Origin: Termitomyces sp. T153
Taxonomy: Eukaryota; Basidiomycota; Agaricomycetes; Agaricales; Lyophyllaceae
Reading direction: 5' to 3'
DNA: 64,000 bases
Assembly: GCA_018296165.2 (NCBI GenBank)
Contig: JACKQL020000015.1
Location: 620,001-684,000, forward strand
Below the pieces are notes generated by a model. That model searched no databases. It was not told the DNA's origin and was given only the letters and a program-made list of their open reading frames with translations. Below are positions 1-12,195 of the stretch, in pieces. A program made the position numbers and the translations under genes. The stretch's first letter is position 1; every line of letters starts with the position of its first letter.

Positions 1-548
1 AGACCAACTATACCGCGAGGACGAACCTCGCCTCACCCAACCCCGCCAATGAAGAAGGCCCCGCCGCCCTCGCCACCAGTGCCAGCATAAGGGCCAGACC
101 ATGGGGAGACCCCCATTACCCCCCGCCAACCACGCTGCCAAGACAACTAAAGCCCCGAACCCGTTGGGCACCGTAAAAGATTTGAAGGCCCACCCTCCAA
201 TACCAATACGGCGCACGTCCCCTACACCCCCAGTCGGAATTTTCGAGAATCGAACTCAATGACACCGCCTGAAATGCCCGGAACCCCCACCGAAGAACTC
301 CCACCACCCCCGCCGGACCTTGGGGGCCCTCCTGCAATGCCCCGCCCCGTCCTGACAAACCCCGGGACTGGCCAGCACAGATGGCACTAGCGGGCATAAC
401 CCCCGCCTCTGGACTCACTAGGGATTCAACTCCCTCTCACACCCCTGCGTGTTTCGCTTACTTTGCCCTCAGACAAAACTAAAAATCTCACTTCACACGC
501 CCAGGGACCAAGAAATGACATGTTCGCGTACAAAAGATCATATATACA
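1..548. other. Internal sequence of family-A element, no gene called
   Basis: Pro-rich, CpG-rich sequence downstream of the antisense ORF. Short frames exist on both strands (for example a minus frame over 116-418 and short Pro-rich plus frames), but none shows a recognisable domain and GC-rich sequence opens such frames by chance. Confidence 0.5.
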
Positions 549-604
549 TTAGGCGGGGAAGGCAGCAAGTCCGAGAGCGACAAGAAACGAGGCCCACACC
601 CATC

Positions 605-1735
605 TCACTCCCTCCCCGGACCTCCCGGAAACCCAACCCCCAGGTCGACCTCCATCTGGGCCCGCACCACCGCTAGGATCTCCGCCAACCCCGGCAATGC
701 CTCCCCCGCGTCGGCCGCCACCTCCCACCACGATCCCGGGGCCACCGCATTGCGCCGCCGATGCCCCGCCAGCAACCTCTCCAACCGCGCCATCCCCTGC
801 TGCAACTCCGGAGGCTGGACTGCGGACCCCTGCGTCAACCCGTCCTGAATCGATGCGAACGCTGCGGAGGCACCGTCCAAGAGGACCCGATGCTCCCACA
901 CCCAGCCTAAACTCAGAAAATGAACCGTCAATAACAAACGGAGGAACGGGAGACAACTCACGAAGGATCCCCGCGCGACCCAAGGCGGCCTCGTTGGCCA
1001 ACCAATCCTCCCTCCGCCTCGCCGCCTCCAGCTCCGCCCACAACGCATCCCCCTCCGGAACTTGTCCCCGCCCCTCCGCTTCCCCCGCGGGCTGCCCCTC
1101 CACCTGCGCCAGACGCTCCCGCAAACCCCGCACCTCTAGCGCTCGCTCCGTCGCCACGCACACCGAAGTATTCCTCTCCCGCTCCATCACTTCCTTCTCC
1201 GTCCGCGCCACGTCACGATCCTCCCTCGCCCGTCGGAGCTCACCCTCCCATACTGCCAACGATGTCGTGAAGGCCTCCACCTGCTTGCGAAGGAAGACCT
1301 CCGTGATTGAAGGAATCGGCATGGGGGGACTTGACGACCGCTCCGAGGGGACGCCCGGGACAGGAGAAAAGAGGGAGGACTCCGGAGGCCCCGCTGACAA
1401 CTCACGCCCACGTGGCCTCTTGCTGGGTCCCGCCCCCGAGGGCGGGGAAGCTCGACACTTCCCCCGAACCACCGCCGAGGACGCCCCCTTCCCCTTTGGC
1501 ACTGCGGGACGAAACTTGGTCCGCTTCGGAACCCCCGGAAAATCCACCACTACTACTACGGACGATTCTACAGGAACCCCATCAACCATCCCAAAAGGAA
1601 AAGTCAACAACACTTATGACTCCGGTCCCTAACGCTACCCCGGCACCGACGCTCGAACTCCTCACCCCCACTGTCATACACCACCACCTCGTCTAAATCG
1701 GCGGGAGAAACCACTGGAACGCTGGGGGAAGACAT
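605..1735 (-). CDS. Antisense coiled-coil ORF inside family-A element (spliced)
   Basis: Minus-strand ORF lying antisense to the LTR orientation, between the (unseen) pol region and the LTR. A plausible start is the ATG at 1735, giving MSSPSVPVV and an acidic DSGGEEFE stretch. That frame closes at 1604, and the reading continues in the overlapping frame, so a small intron or a frameshift lies near 1600. The main part (about 1600-962) has a Pro/Ser/Lys-rich region and then a long charged coiled coil rich in Arg, Glu and Leu (about 1330-1000). A 55-nt GT-AG intron (961-907, GTGAGT...TTTAG) restores frame exactly into a second exon ending at 605. A related ORF, also antisense to its element, sits at 11,323-12,195. 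No known domain recognised; function unknown. A DNA-binding, Gag-like or regulatory role would be a guess. Confidence 0.5.
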
Positions 1736-1943
1736 GACGAAATTTGGGAAACCCCGGGGCACGCCCAAAGCTTTAAATTGAGTGAGGAGGACCCTGACGA
1801 AACGGCGGCCGCGCTTCGACTTCGCCTCCCACGCCGCTATCACTCGCTGCGGATTGATCAATATTGCTCGGCTTCGACTCCCACGCCCCGCCGATCCCCG
1901 TCCTGCCCCGCGTCTTGAAGGGTCTCGACGCTGAAAGGGGGGT

Positions 1944-3655
1944 GATGTCACGACCCGTTCCCCAAAACCCCGCACATCGTCCATCAAACCCCCGAACCCC
2001 CAAAAGGACCCCCAACGCTCCGCCGAACTTCCGCCCATGCCCACGCCTACTTCGGCTAACTCCGACGCCTCCCCGGCTAACTCCGACGGCCCCCTGGCCA
2101 ACTTCGGTGCCTGCCCCGCAGCCACTGACACTTACCCTGGGCTTCCCAAACCCCGAGAACCACCCCCGCTATTCCTGATCTTTGCCCACCCATCATTAAC
2201 TCAACACCCTGCTTCCTCCGACCTATTCCGGAGTATCACAACAACCTCGGGGCAACCCGCGTTCTCCAATGATCCCATCAACGTATCAGCGCGGCACAAT
2301 CTTCAATCACAACCGACACCCGCCCACTCCGTCAAGCCCCGCCAAGCCCCGCCGCCACAGCCGACGTACCCCGAAGTCCTCCAGTAGTCAGTATATAAGT
2401 CATCGAGTAGCTCTTTGTACTCTAGTCTTGATATTGCTTAACGTTACCTATGGTCTGATTGTTTCCTTTTCGTGTTTCATGTTTCGTGTTCCGTGTCTCG
2501 TTCTCCAGTCTCCCAGTCTTATCTCAGTCTCCCGGTCTTATCTCAGTCTCCCGGTCTTGTCTTGTCTCCATTTCGTTATCATTCTCGTTATCGTTTTGTA
2601 TCTCCACTCGAATCTACTCCTGTTCCATATCGTCTTGTCCGACGCTGTCTCGGTGACTCCGTCAGACCATTGTGCCCAAGTCTTCATCATCCCTAACGAC
2701 CTCACGAACTCCGCGATTACGATTACGAACCCCGACACTCCTTTACCAGGTCCGAACCTCACTCTTCGCTTGGTCCCGGACTCCATCAGCTCCAAATGAT
2801 CTCCCATCAAACCTCGGCTCCGTCCCCATTGATCACACAGCCACCTACTCCCTTGCTTCCGCAAATCTCCCGTACGGCCTTCTGCCTGAACCCTGCCAAG
2901 ACCATCTCGTTTCCCCACAATCTGACTTCTCCGGACCTTCCCGGACCTGTCTGGATCACATCCCCCCAACTACCCGCACAACCCACTAGGACCCGGAACG
3001 TCTTCGAGTGTTCGGTTACCAATGCAGGGGAATCACACCCGCCTAGTAAGGACTCGCCCAGTGCAGCTGAGCCCCCGGGGTCAGCGGAACCTGACACCCA
3101 TGTCTTGTCTTTCATCTTGCCCCTGTCTCTATTTTTAGTTTTGAATCTATCTCTGTTCTCTGTCTCGTCTTGCCTCGTCTCTGCCTTGTCTCACCTTGTC
3201 TCTGCCTTGTCTCAACCGTGTATAGTTCCTTTGTCTTCCTAAGTCCCTTTCATCTCCAATGACAGTACGAACTCCGCACGCGCGCTACGACCCAAACATT
3301 TCTATGACAACCCCGGACCTCGCTCCCACTCAGCCCAGAAACACCTCACATCTTGGCAATCTCCCGTCAAACCCCCGGCTCCGCCCCCATCAACCGCAAA
3401 GCCTCCAATTACTCCGCATTCTAATTGCATGCCCATGAACTTGCTCCGGCACCCGCCCAGGTCCACGATGAGTATACTTGATCTTAGACGCCCCTGAGCC
3501 ACTCCGGACTTGCTCAGACCACCCCTAGCCCCCCCTCGCAAGTCCCTCCACGTCAATACCAGATGCTTGGTTATAAGCGCAAGACATCACGTCTGCCTAG
3601 TAAGAACTCGCCAGTGTAGCTGAGCCCCCATCGTCAGTGGAACCTGACACTCTGG
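1944..3655 (+). repeat. LTR of family A with duplicated 3' half
   Basis: It starts TGTCACGACC after a purine tract and holds a TATA-like motif (agtatataag, about 2390) at the position where related LTRs in the window also have one (about 13,925 and 40,270). A first CCTGACA end lies at 3089-3095. The next 560 bases, ending CCTGACA at about 3654, repeat the 3' half of the LTR: a tct-rich stretch, 'acgaactccgc', then 'ctagtaag..ctcgcc' and 'gctgagccccc'. Either the LTR carries an internal tandem duplication, or a young element ending at 3095 sits inside a second LTR of the same family. The unduplicated solo copy at 39,894-40,877 is 984 bp. TG...CA ends fit an LTR. Confidence 0.65.
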
Positions 3656-4091
3656 GGATAGCAGTCTAATGGCAGGGCTTGTTAGGGCTGCACAGAGTTG
3701 ATGAGTGTTGGTTACAATTGGTTGGTGGGCTGTGGTGATATACTGATGGGATCAGATGGGAATGCAGGCCACCCCAGAGTTGGTGTGATGTCTCAGACTC
3801 AGTCAGGTGAGCCATGGTGGTAAGTCAATGATGTACACCAGGGTCAGGAACAGTGTTGAGGGGTTCTGTGGGCTCAGGAGGGGAAGGGGAAGCACTGGAT
3901 CCTGCAGAGAGTGCATTGGAGTTTGCCAGAGGGCAATCAGGACCTGCTGGAGAAGTGTCAGAGTTAGCTGGAGTGGGTGCAGCAGGTGAACAAAGGTTGG
4001 GGCAGGCCAAAAGGGTGTTGTGGGAAACTCCAGGGAAGTGGAGTGCCTTGGAGAGAGGTGCAGAGGTCTGGAGACAGGTCATGACATCACC
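3656..4091 (-). repeat. 5' half of a minus-oriented family-A LTR, truncated
   Basis: Read on the minus strand from 4091 it starts TGTCATGACC and follows the order of the plus LTR at 1944 onward, for example the repeated 'gctaactc-gac' motifs and 'gatcccatca'. It stops at the junction with the CpG-rich element. CpGs have become TpG or CpA throughout. Confidence 0.6.
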
Positions 4092-5168
4092 CCCCCTTCA
4101 GCATTGAGACCCTCAAGGTGTGGGGCACAAGTTGGGGATTGGCAGGGGGCATGGGAATCAAAGTCTGAGCAATATTGATCAAAGTGCAGTGAGCAACAGC
4201 AGTGTGGGGAACAAAGTTGAAGCATGGCTGCTATTTGTCAGGGGGCTCTTCCTAATCAATCAAAAGGGTCAGACATACCTTAGTGCTTCCCTAACTTTTC
4301 CCAATGTCCTTCTCAGCTTCATCATCATTGTCAGCATCAGCATCAGCATCTCCTACTCCTCTGCCTTCAAATGACAATTGCATTGACATATGAGTGCATT
4401 ATGAGGATTGGAGGAAGGAGTTTGATTAGTGCCAAGACTAGAAAAGAGTTGGTTCCATGTATTGTCATCATAAGTGCAGGGTTGCAGTGGTTGAGGAGTG
4501 CTGATCAGGTTTTGTAAAATTGTCAGCAGCAGTGGTGTGCTCCTTTAGGGGATCTTCTCAGGGGGAGCTTCAGCCTTTGGTGCTGCCAGTATGTTCCTCC
4601 AGGCTAAGCTTTGGGCCTGGGGTGGTGCAAGTTGTCCCAGAGGCTCTATGAGTTGTGCATGCAGAGATGATACTAGCAAGGTTTGCAGAGGTAGTGGGGC
4701 AGGCACAGGGTCCTCTGACTCTTGAGTAGTGCTAAGCAGAAGCTCTGGTGAGTAGCAAGGAATACCTTCTCAAGTTCTGGCTGATTCAGTTACACAGTGT
4801 GCCCTCCTGCTGTGAGGAGCAATGTGAGTTTGAGGTGCCAGTGCAGGAGTCCTGGCAAAACATGTCAGTGTGTCTCTCATGTTGATCAAGGCACAGAAAA
4901 TATTCCATATTGCTGAGTTGGCATGCTGCTTGCATTGCTGCAGAACAGGGCTGGGGCTGGGAGTGGGTAGCAGTGCAACTGGAGGAAGGGCAGAGGGGCA
5001 GGATATTGGATCAGGAGTATAGAGTGGAGGGTGGGGGCAGTGCAGGGCAGTTGGCAGTAAAGGTTGGACTTCTGTAGAGTAAACAGAGGGAGGGAGCCCC
5101 AGCAGTGCACAATAAAGGGAAGCAGAGGGCCTCTCCACCATCAGAGGCTGGGCCCAGTAAGAGGCTGT

Positions 5169-5534
5169 TGTCAGGGGACTTCCATTTCCAACCTCTGCAA
5201 TTTGTTCTAGCATCTCCATAGCTTGTTTGACATCTCTGGAGCTTGTTCCAGAACTCTAGAGATCTCCAGAGATCCATGGAACTTTCCATATTACCTCACT
5301 GATCATCTTCTTAGGGTTAGGGCTAGCTCTGGCCTTCCATACAGTTGTTCCTATGCCTCTGCCACTGCTGATGCACTGCACCAAGCAGTGGGGATTTTTA
5401 GACTTGTTCTCTCTGGATTCCCCTCTGCTAGGTGATTAGTTACTGCTTGTACCTCTGTCTACTTGCTAATATACTTTGGATTCCCCTCTGCTAGCTGCAT
5501 GACTTAGATCCACTACTCTGGAGGTTGCCCTTAC
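5169..5534 (+). repeat. 5' LTR of the chromovirus
   Basis: TGTCAGGGGACTTCC start and CCCTTACA end, 366 bp. It is collinear with 10,937-11,303 but differs at many sites, mostly transitions. Confidence 0.88.
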
Positions 5535-5642
5535 AGCAGAACAAGTCTCCTAAAACTGGTCCAGAAGCCCCTCATAGCTGCAGGGAACCTTCAAGCCTCT
5601 ATCTGTTGCTTCCCTACTAGAATTAAGCACTACAGAGTTCTA

Positions 5643-8600
5643 TGTTGCAGCTTCCCAACCCAGACACCCCTGCAGAGGCTCTGGCCCCATAGAACAAAGC
5701 CTGGACCCACTTGCTACACCTAGAAAACTAGGTGCAACTCATGCAATCATTTCTTACCCACCATACAACTGAACTCTCCACCCTTCATCAAACCACAGAT
5801 CTTATTTCCCAATCACTCCAGGCACTGCTTGAGCACCTGCCCCCTACCTCCACACCTCTTCCAATTGTAGAACCTACTCCAACTGCTTCTGTATCTGTCT
5901 TCACAGCTCCAGTGACCCTACAACCATGGATTCTGTGCCCTGCACTTTCAGATGCATATGATGGTGCTTGCTCCAGTGGGGAACATTTCCTCCAGTCCTG
6001 CCTCACCTACATCTACTTCAGCAGGGATGCCTTTGGCTCCAACACATTGAAAATAGTCTAGGTACTGTTGTATATGAAGACCAGACATGCCTCCACCTAT
6101 GTGTTATGAGTCTTCTGTTGCTCTGGAGGTGTGGGCAGTTTTCTAGACTGAGCTGCCTTTGAAAAGGACTTCTGAGTGGAGTTTTTCTCACTCAGCCCTA
6201 CCAAAACTGCTGCCTTGACACTATGTGACTGGGAGCAATATGGGCAAGGGAAGCAAACTCTTGGAGAAGTACATCAATTTCTTCCAGGCACTGGTTGAGC
6301 AAGCCACCTACCCCAATAGCCTTCAGTTATGCTTCATGTTTTGGGATGGCCTGCACTCTGCACTAGTGGAACACATTGACAATCTTGTAAAGAGCCACCC
6401 AGATGACAAAAGGATGGCTTCATGGTATGAAGTAGCCTAGGATCAGTGGCAACTCATGGAGATTTGACAGGAGCTCTGCCACATGCACTCCACACTGCAC
6501 CCTGTGCCAGTCACCAACCTCCAATACCCCATGCCTGCTTGCCTGGCACCTGCCCCCATTCTAACCATCCCTGCACTGTGCACCTTGCCACCAATCATCC
6601 CCATAGATGTGGATGCAGCCCAACAGCTCTGCACTGTGCTGTTACTGTGTCAGAAGTGCAAGAAGCCCAGGCATTTTGCACAACACTGCCCCTTGAGTGT
6701 GGAGGTGTATTACCTATTTACAGCAGAGCAGGAGGAACTCCTCCTCCAAGTGCTGGCCACAAAGGACACTGCCAGAGCTCCATTGCCAGACAAGCCAACT
6801 CTAGAGTTGACCCCAGAGGAGATCAGCACTTGCATATCACCTCCAGAAGTGAAGGAGGATTTTTAGTCCAGCAATGGATGAGGAGTATGCCTCTGTTGCT
6901 GGGTACTAACAGGTTCTCATGTCTGTTACTAGAAAATGGAATTGCCTTTTCTGATGCCCCTCATTTTGAGACAAAAGACCCTCAATGTTCCTTTCCAGAC
7001 ATACAAATAATATTTCCAGAACCTCTGCCAAGTCCCCCAATGCTAGCTAGGGTCTGCTGGCACCACCCCACCTGAGCACACTGAATGCCCTGGCAGTATA
7101 TAATGGCTTCAAGCCTGTTTACCAACTCCCTGCACCTAGACATGGAGATAAAGACCACAGACACCCAGCAAACCTGTAGAGTCACCGCTCTACTAGATAG
7201 TGGAGCAACAGGATTGTTCATAGACTTGGAGTTTGTCAAGCGCTATGGCCTGACCATGCAGCCACTCCCCAAGCTCATTTTAGTCTTCAACATTGATGGA
7301 ATGCTTAATGAAGGCAGGTGCCATCAGCTTCATAGTCAACCTTGTCCTTTGTTATCAAAACCATGCAGAGTGCACAGTCTTCACCATTACCAGCTTGGGC
7401 AAACAGGACATGATCCTTGGCTTCACATGGCTCTGTGAGCACAACTCCAAAGTAGACTGGACCAAGGGCAAGGTAACAATGAGCAGGTGCTCTTAGAGGT
7501 GCTCCACCTGTGCCACCAAGGCTAAAGAAGAATGCCAAGCTCAAGTTTGAGAGCATGCAGCCATTCACACATGTTGTGCTGGGCCTCTCCCCTTTGCCAA
7601 TCTGAACCTCCTGGATCCCTTGCCCCTGGAGTTCCAATATATGGAGGCCCTCTACAAGGACAATCAGAGTAGTGGCAGAGCCCTAGAAGAGAAAGGTGGA
7701 GAGGAGTTTGGCAGAGTACACAAATTGGAGTTCCCAGAGGAAGTGATAGAGCTAGGGGACCAGATTTATGCCACCACCTTATGTCCACTGCCCTCCATCA
7801 TGGAGATCCATGCTAGTCAGACCACATCCCAGTGGCTGTCCCAGGTATTTGCAGCTAACTCTATGCCCTTGGAGTTCTGGGATGTCATACCCTCCTACTT
7901 CCATGCATTCAAGGACATGTTCTCTAAGGCCTCGTTTGACTTGCTCTCAGAGCACAAGCAGTGGGACCACACTATTGAGCTATTGCATGACTCTATGCCC
8001 ATCAGCTGCAAGGTCTACCCATTAGTGCCTAAGGAGCAGGACAAACTTGACACCTTCCTGCAAGAGAATCTGGACTCCAGCCACATATGCCCTTCCTAAT
8101 TTCTAATGGCTTCCCCAGTCTTCTTCATCAAGAAGAAAGATGGCTCGCTCCAACTGGTTCAGGATTACCATGTTCTCAATGCCATGACTGTGAAGAACTG
8201 CTACCTCCTCCTTCTCATCTCCAAGCTCATCAACAATCTTTGAGGTGCACAATACTTCAATAAACTGAATGTCCAGTGGGGCTACAACAATGTGTGTATC
8301 CAGGAGAGAGACAAATGGAAGGCTGCCTTCCAGACCAACTAGGGACTATTCAAACATCTTGTTATGTTCTTTGGACTCACCAACAGCCTGGCCACCTTTC
8401 AGACAATGATGAACAACATCTTCTGAGACCTTATTGTAGAAGGTGTAGTGTGTGTATACCTTGATAACATTCTCATCTACACCAAAATGCTGGAAGAGCA
8501 CTGCTACATCACCTGCCTCATCTTGGAATGTCTCCACCAGCACCAGTTCTACCTCAAACTAGAGAAGTATGAGTTTAAGCAGACCTGGATCAGATATCTT

Positions 8601-10924
8601 GGCCTGATCATCTTGCATGGAGCTGTGGAGATGGACTCAGTGAAGGTAGCAGGCATGGCAGAGTGGTTGGAGCCCAAGAACAAGAAAGAGGTGTAGGTGT
8701 TTCTAGGCTTTGTGAACTTCTACTGGAGATTCATCCAGGACTTCTTGCATCATGCTTGCCTGCTATTTGACCTCACTGGGAAGGACATTGTGTGGAGTTG
8801 GGGGCTTCTGGAGCAGATGGCCTTTGATGCCCTCAAGCATGCCATGACCTCAGGACCCTTCCTCTTTTTCCTGGACAATAACTCCTCCTTCTAGGTAGAA
8901 GCTGACAGCTCCAACTTTGCCACTGGGGCTGTTCTTTCACAGCAGTCCCCAGAGGATGGAAAGTGGCATCCAGTGGCCTTCTACTCCAAGAGCCTGAATG
9001 CAGTAGAGTGGAACTACAAGATCCATGACAAGGAGATGCTGGCCATCATCTGGTTGTTCAAGGAGTGGTGGCACTTCCTAGAAGATGTGTGGCACAAGTT
9101 CAAGGTCTGGACAGATCACAAAAACCTGAAATACTTCTGGACAGCAAGAAGCTTAACTGCTGACAGGCCTGATGGTCCCTCTACCTAGCCAATTTTGACT
9201 TCTTGCTGCACCACAAGCCTAGCTGGAGTATAGGGAAACTAGACATCCTGTCTTGGAGAGCAGACCACAGCATTGGAGGAGAGGACAACAGCAACACCAT
9301 GCTTCTCTGGCCTGAACTGTTTGCAATCTGAGCCATGAAAGGTCTAGCTGTTGAGATAGCAGAGATAGACATCCTCCAGGACATCTGGTGGGGCAACTGG
9401 AATGGTCAGCAGGAAGAACTTGTCACACAGGCAGCTTGGGCACTAAAGTTGGGACATACTATGAGCACCAAATTGGTCCATGCGGACAGATAGGCCCTTT
9501 GGGATGGGATCTTGACCTTCTTGGATTGTAGCTATGTGCCCAATATTCTGGAGCTCTGCTGGAGGATTGTAGAGCAACACCATGACTCCCACATTGCTGG
9601 GCACCCCAGACAATGGAAAACATTGGAGCTGGTATCACAGAATAACTAGTGGCTCCAGATGTCCTGGTATATTGGGTCCTATACTAGTACATGCAATTTC
9701 TGTCTCTGGACCAAGCCCCAGCACTGCCTTCCCTCTAGACAGCTACACCCAATGCCCATGCCTGCAGAGCAATAGAGTGTGGCCTCTGTGGACTTCATCA
9801 TAGAGCTCTCTAACACCCATAGTTATGACACAATCATAGCAGTGGTAGACTTGTATGGCAAGCAAGCACACTTCATTCCAACTCACACCACTTGCTTTGC
9901 CATGGGTGCTGTAAACCTGTACTGGAGGAATGTCTGGAAGCTTCACAGCCTCTCTGATGCCTATGTCTTGGACTGGGGGCTGCAATTTATAGTGGACTTC
10001 ACCAGGGAACTCTACTAACTACTTGGTGTGAAGCTTCACACCTCCACTACCTACTACCTGGGGTCTGATGGCCAGACCAAATGTGTAAACCAGGAGTTGG
10101 AGCAGTACCTCTGCCTCTTCTGTAACAAATGCCAGGATGACTGGAACAAACTCCTCCTCAATGCCAAGTTCCAATACAACAACTACTTTCATGCTTTCAC
10201 CCAATTCTCCCCATTCTTCCTCAACACTGGACAATACCTGCACATGGGCTTTGAACCCTGGGCCTGGCTCCCAAAGAATGAAGTAGTAAATAAGTTTGTG
10301 GACTGGATGAAGAAGTTGCAGGAGGAGGCCCAAGCAGCTCTGGCAAAGGCAAAGGATGACATGGTATGATACTACAACTGCAGAAGGACCCTGGAGCACA
10401 AATACCAGCCCAGGGATTGAGTTTATCTGGATGTCTCAGATATTACAACTACTCAACCTTCAAAAAAGCTGTTGCACTGCCAACTGGAACCTTTCACAGT
10501 GGAGCAATAGGTAGGGCCCTAGCCTACCAACTCTGGCTCCCCACAGGAATCTGCCAGCTTCACCCAGTGTTCAATGTGGTCAAATTGACTCTGGCCCCAA
10601 GGGATCCTATTTTGGAACAATGTCCACTGCTCCTTGCCACCTCCAGTGGTGGTTGACAGCAAAGAGGAGTACAAGGTAGAGGAAATCCTGAATAGTTGTT
10701 TATTCTGGCAATGACTACAATACAAGGTGAAATGGAAAGGCTATGGAATCAAGAACATTTCCTGGGAACCATGGGAGAGCATACATGTTCCAGGGCTCAT
10801 CAAGGAGCTCCACAGGAAGCACTCAGATGCTCTGCATGCCATATCAGGAATCTATCCTATTTCACCAGTAGACAGAGCAATCAGGGACTTGTTCCACCCT
10901 GCACATCAAGATGCTATGTGCTAG
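5643..10924 (+). pseudogene. Chromovirus gag-pol, multiply broken
   Basis: Pieces of one polyprotein in several frames. Gag: about 5640-6440, including a GEHFLQSCLTY block and a later block ending MASWYEVA. CCHC zinc knuckle CQKCKKPRHFAQHC near 6645-6690. Aspartic protease LLDSGATGLF near 7190-7220, with the catalytic Asp kept. Reverse transcriptase about 7750-8700, whose active site at 8457-8468 reads YLDN, so the second catalytic Asp is lost. RNase H about 8700-9180, with VEADSSNFATGAVLS and HDKEMLAII. Integrase about 9570-10,370, with an IIAVVDLYGKQAHFIP block. Chromodomain about 10,660-10,860 (EEYKVEEIL, WKGYG, WEPWE), ending in HPAHQDAMC just before the LTR. In-frame stops and shifts occur in every domain. 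Confidence 0.88.
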
Positions 10925-10936
10925 AGGGGGGGGTGA

Positions 10937-11303
10937 TGTCAGGGGACTTCCATTTCCAACCTCTGTGACTTGTTCCAGCATTTTCATAGCTTGTTCAATG
11001 TCTCTGGAGCTTATTCCAGAATCCCAGAGATTTCCAGAGACCTACAGAACTTTCTATATCACCTCACCAATCATCTTCCTAGGATTAAGGCTAGCTCTAG
11101 CCTTCTGTACAGTCATTCCCATGCCTCCACCACTGCTGATGCACTGCACCAAGCAGCAGAGATCTTTAGACTTGTTCTCTTTGGATTCCCTTCTGATAAG
11201 TGATTAGTTACTGCTTGTACCTTTATTTACTTGCTAATATACTTTGGATTCCTCTCTGCTAGCTGCATGACTCAGATCCACTGCCCCAGAAGTTGCCCTT
11301 ACA
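10937..11303 (+). repeat. 3' LTR of the chromovirus
   Basis: Follows the purine tract directly. It has the same ends as the 5' LTR and is followed by the second GCTGT target copy. Confidence 0.88.
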
Positions 11304-11322
11304 GCTGTGGAGTGAGGAGACA

Positions 11323-12195
11323 ATGGCAAGCCTCCTAGGGTTGCATATGTACTCCCTTGGGACAGGGGCTTTAATGAGGGGACCTGGAGGGACTTCTGAG
11401 CCATCCTCCTTGATCTCTGAGACTCTCCTGTGCCAGCAAGTGGAGGTGTTGATGGGGATGCTGGCAGCCCATAAAAAGGAGCTCTGGAGAGTGAGGGAGG
11501 ATCATGATATAGTGAAGAGGGACAAGGACAAGGCATGGAGGGACAGGAATGTGGCATGGTGGGAGCAGGAGGCAGCCATGTGGATAGCCATGGAGCAGAC
11601 CTTAGAGGTTCATAGACTCAGGGAGCAATTTGCCCAGCTGGAAGTGTGGGTTGCAGAGGAGGCATGGAGCATCTGAGTAGCTGGAGATGCAGATAGACCA
11701 AGGGGCTGAGGAGGTGTGTAGAGTAGTGGAGGTGGGGTGCTCCTAGCAGTGGTGGAGGCTGGGAGGAGGTGAGAGGAGTAGCTTGCTAACAAGGCAGCCT
11801 CAGGGTGGAGGGGTACTCTACATAAGTTCTTGCTTCTTCTTGTTTTAGCCATACTGAAATCACCTGGCAGATTGGATTTAGGAACATTAGATTCTTCTAG
11901 ATGGGGTGTTGGCTGCCCTCACATCAATCCAAAATGGGCTGACATGGATGCCCAGGGACCTTCCTCCAGAGCTGGGGCAGGGAGTGGAGCAGATGGGGAG
12001 GTTGTTGGTGGTGGGGCATTGGTGGTAGAACACTGTGGACTCTGGAATATAGTGGGAGGTAGCTATAGACATGGAAGAGCCTCTGCCAGGTCAACCAGAG
12101 ACTCTGGCCTTGGTAGTGGCTCAAATAGAGGTGGACTTGGTCAGAAGAATGGTGTAGAGGATCCTGGAGAAGGGGGAGGAGGAGAGGAGGATTAG
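11323..12195 (+). pseudogene. Degraded homologue of the antisense coiled-coil ORF
   Basis: Plus-strand frame beginning about 11,323 that aligns with the minus-strand ORF at 605-1735: the block QVEVLMGMLAAHKKELWRVR matches QVEAFTTSLAVWEGELRRAR in length and spacing. The following Arg/Glu coiled coil and the 'LEVHRLREQFAQLE' block match 'LEVRGLRERLAQVE'. A TGA at about 11,675 and further stops break the frame. At the place of the family-A intron (about 11,824) the donor reads ATAAGT instead of GTGAGT, so splicing would also fail. The last part (11,830-12,195) is open but Gly-rich and is homologous at DNA level only. It is antisense to its own host element, as in the younger copy. Confidence 0.5.

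Larger units (their letters stand above)
1..3655 (+). mobile_element. Family-A Gypsy-type LTR element, 3' part (cut by window start)
   Basis: A CpG-rich, GC-rich element read on the plus strand; its 5' end and any pol genes lie left of the window. A purine tract (ggggggtga) ends at 1943 and is followed by an LTR beginning TGTCACGACC, which ends CCTGACA. The same LTR family occurs elsewhere in this window, so the boundaries rest on comparison of copies. Upstream of the purine tract is about 1.9 kb of internal sequence whose only long convincing reading frame is antisense (605-1735). No reverse transcriptase or integrase is visible in the part present. The abrupt change to CpG-poor sequence at 3656 marks the right edge. 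The element probably inserted into the minus-oriented LTR of the older copy at 3656-4091, because that LTR is interrupted exactly here. Superfamily is inferred from LTR form and tract, not from pol. Confidence 0.7.
5169..11303 (+). mobile_element. Complete but dead Ty3/Gypsy chromovirus
   Basis: Two LTRs of about 366 bp (5169-5534 and 10,937-11,303), both TGTCAGGGGACT...TTACA, flanked by a perfect 5-bp target duplication GCTGT (5164-5168 and 11,304-11,308). A purine tract (agaggggggggtga) precedes the 3' LTR. Gag, CCHC knuckle, protease, reverse transcriptase, RNase H, integrase and a C-terminal chromodomain follow in the Ty3/Gypsy order, which places it in the chromoviruses. All frames carry stops and shifts. 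Only about five CpGs were seen by eye in 6.1 kb, so methyl-CpG decay is the likely cause. It sits inside the older family-A copy. Confidence 0.9.

Noticed and set aside
697..1632. Plus-strand Pro/Ser/Arg-rich ORF of 311 codons
   Set aside because: GC-rich sequence opens several frames here. The minus-strand frame has the coiled coil, the frame-restoring intron and a homologue at 11,323, so this one is the shadow.
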